NCBI GenBank assembly: GCA_025174535.1
Contig: JALBUN010000001.1
Coordinates: 868,001 to 932,000, forward strand
Direction of reading: 5' to 3'
From: Cantharellus purpuraceus
Taxonomy: Eukaryota; Basidiomycota; Agaricomycetes; Cantharellales; Hydnaceae
DNA: 64,000 nt
Below the pieces are notes generated by a model, which searched no databases, was not told where the DNA came from, and was given only the letters and a program-made list of their open reading frames with translations. Positions within the stretch are counted from its first letter, which is position 1, and every line of letters starts with the position of its first letter. Both the position numbers and the translations under genes were made by a program. Shown one piece after another: positions 63,174 to 64,000 of the stretch.

Positions 63174-64000
63174 TCAGCCACCACGATCGCTCCCAACACT
63201 CCCCCTCTGCAAACGCTTCGCCTCGCCCATATCCACATCCCCACTCGCATCCGTCACATGTCCAGCGCCAGCTCCCGATCCCACATTCGCATTCATCGCG
63301 CTAACCCCCAACCCTGACACCCTCTCACCTTGCGCTGCGAGCTCCGTGCGCTTCTGCTCCTCTATGATCTGCCAAACCTCCATCTCCCTCTCCAAAACTC
63401 GTTTCTGCACCGTAGATCGCTCGCGGCATGTTTGTACACGCTCCACCAGCTTTGGGTCTAGGCCTTCAGATCGGAGCGTGTGTGCAGCGGGAAGCGCGGC
63501 ACAAGCTTCATCAAGGACAGTCACTACCGTACGCAGATTCTATTTTCGCGCGCGGTATTGGTGGCATGCCCCAAGAGAAAAACAATCTGAAAGAAATTTA
63601 CCTGAGGCAGGTATCGCAAAATGGGGGACCCCCCAGTAGCGACACTATAAGAACTCCTGCGAATGATGTATTCCTTGGTAAAGCGCCAATGGCGGTCTCG
63701 AAATTCACGAATCTGAGCACTGTCAAAATCACACCCTGCATATACAACATAGAAAGGAACTCACCTGGTCAACGTTGAGAATATAGAGCGCCAGGCTCTC
63801 TAAGTCGGCGAATGCGAAATCCTTGAGTTTTACTAGTGTCGCCCTTGCTTCGACGGACGCGATATATGCTCGCTGGTTGGGTGGGCGACTGGCGAGACGA
63901 AACTAAATCACCCCTATCCTAAAGCAACAAGTTTGCTTGACGTACTATTGCCTGAATTCGCGGAGAACTTTCGTAAGTTCATTATCTGGAAGCTTGGCTG
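63174..64000 (-). CDS. Indoleamine 2,3-dioxygenase, C-terminal part (gene continues beyond window)
   Basis: Heme dioxygenase opening the indole ring of tryptophan to N-formylkynurenine, the first step of the kynurenine/NAD route. Visible exons: 64,000-63,946 (partial), 63,888-63,765, 63,712-63,602 and 63,539-63,174, with introns of 57, 52 and 62 nt, all GT-AG and in frame. The spliced reading gives YRPPNQRAYI, then IREFRDRHWRFTKEYIIRRS, SVATGGSPILRYLPQ, then a helical tail. The His of RHWRFTKEYI corresponds to the proximal heme ligand and ATGGSP to the GTGG-type substrate loop of the family. The C-terminal tail (EVWQIIEEQKRTELAAQGE and a Gly-rich end) is longer than in animal enzymes. Basidiomycetes can have several paralogues, so which one is not clear. 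Confidence 0.85.

Overview
The window looks like a chromosome segment from a filamentous basidiomycete, probably an Agaricomycete. The evidence is short spliceosomal introns (48-119 nt) in the host-like genes, Agaricomycete-style F-box/LRR proteins, a fungal indoleamine dioxygenase, and chromodomain-type Ty3/gypsy plus Ty1/copia elements. Genus cannot be read from the sequence alone.

Positions 1 to about 51.4 kb are a graveyard of nested LTR retrotransposons. I name the families locally. G1 is a Ty3/gypsy chromovirus with LTRs of about 515 bp (TGTTATGACT...GCATAACA). Its order is gag, protease, RT, RNase H, integrase, chromodomain on one strand, then an extra gene on the opposite strand with its own TATA box next to the 3' LTR. 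That gene encodes a Glu/Arg coiled coil followed by a C6 (Zn2Cys6-spaced) cysteine motif, and five copies are seen. G2 is a second Ty3/gypsy element (22.3-28.1 kb, minus strand). LTR-B (about 1.4 kb), LTR-C (0.7-0.8 kb), LTR-D (about 1.43 kb, carrying a conserved small ORF) and LTR-E (about 0.6 kb) are solo-LTR-like insertions, several with exact target-site duplications (TSDs). A copia element with both LTRs, PPT, PBS and TSD lies at 45,324-51,296. One AT-rich terminal-inverted-repeat element (36,651-37,253) sits inside the G1 antisense gene.

Nesting can be read from TSDs: LTR-C in LTR-B, LTR-E in a G1 antisense gene, a G1 LTR in another G1 LTR, LTR-D in the copia gag, LTR-B in G1 and G2 pol genes. 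One G1 LTR is split by 8.5 kb (20,868 | 29,398). Large inverted duplications are frequent: 7.4-8.4 kb, 14.6-18.2 kb, a 3.1-kb pair at 29.6-32.7 / 41.2-44.3 kb, and a back-to-back LTR pair at 44.3-45.0 kb. Coding regions of the elements are mostly broken, and many stops replace conserved Arg codons as expected from CpG-to-TpG decay.

From about 51.5 kb to the end the sequence is gene-bearing and largely free of these repeats: an F-box N-terminal fragment (+), an F-box/LRR-like gene (-), a large three-exon F-box/LRR gene ending in a CaaX box (-, 54,017-57,894), a three-exon 68-residue HMG/YABBY-like protein (+, 60,826-61,175), and the 3' part of an indoleamine 2,3-dioxygenase gene (-, 63,174 to beyond the window end). 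Long intervals between them show nothing I can identify.
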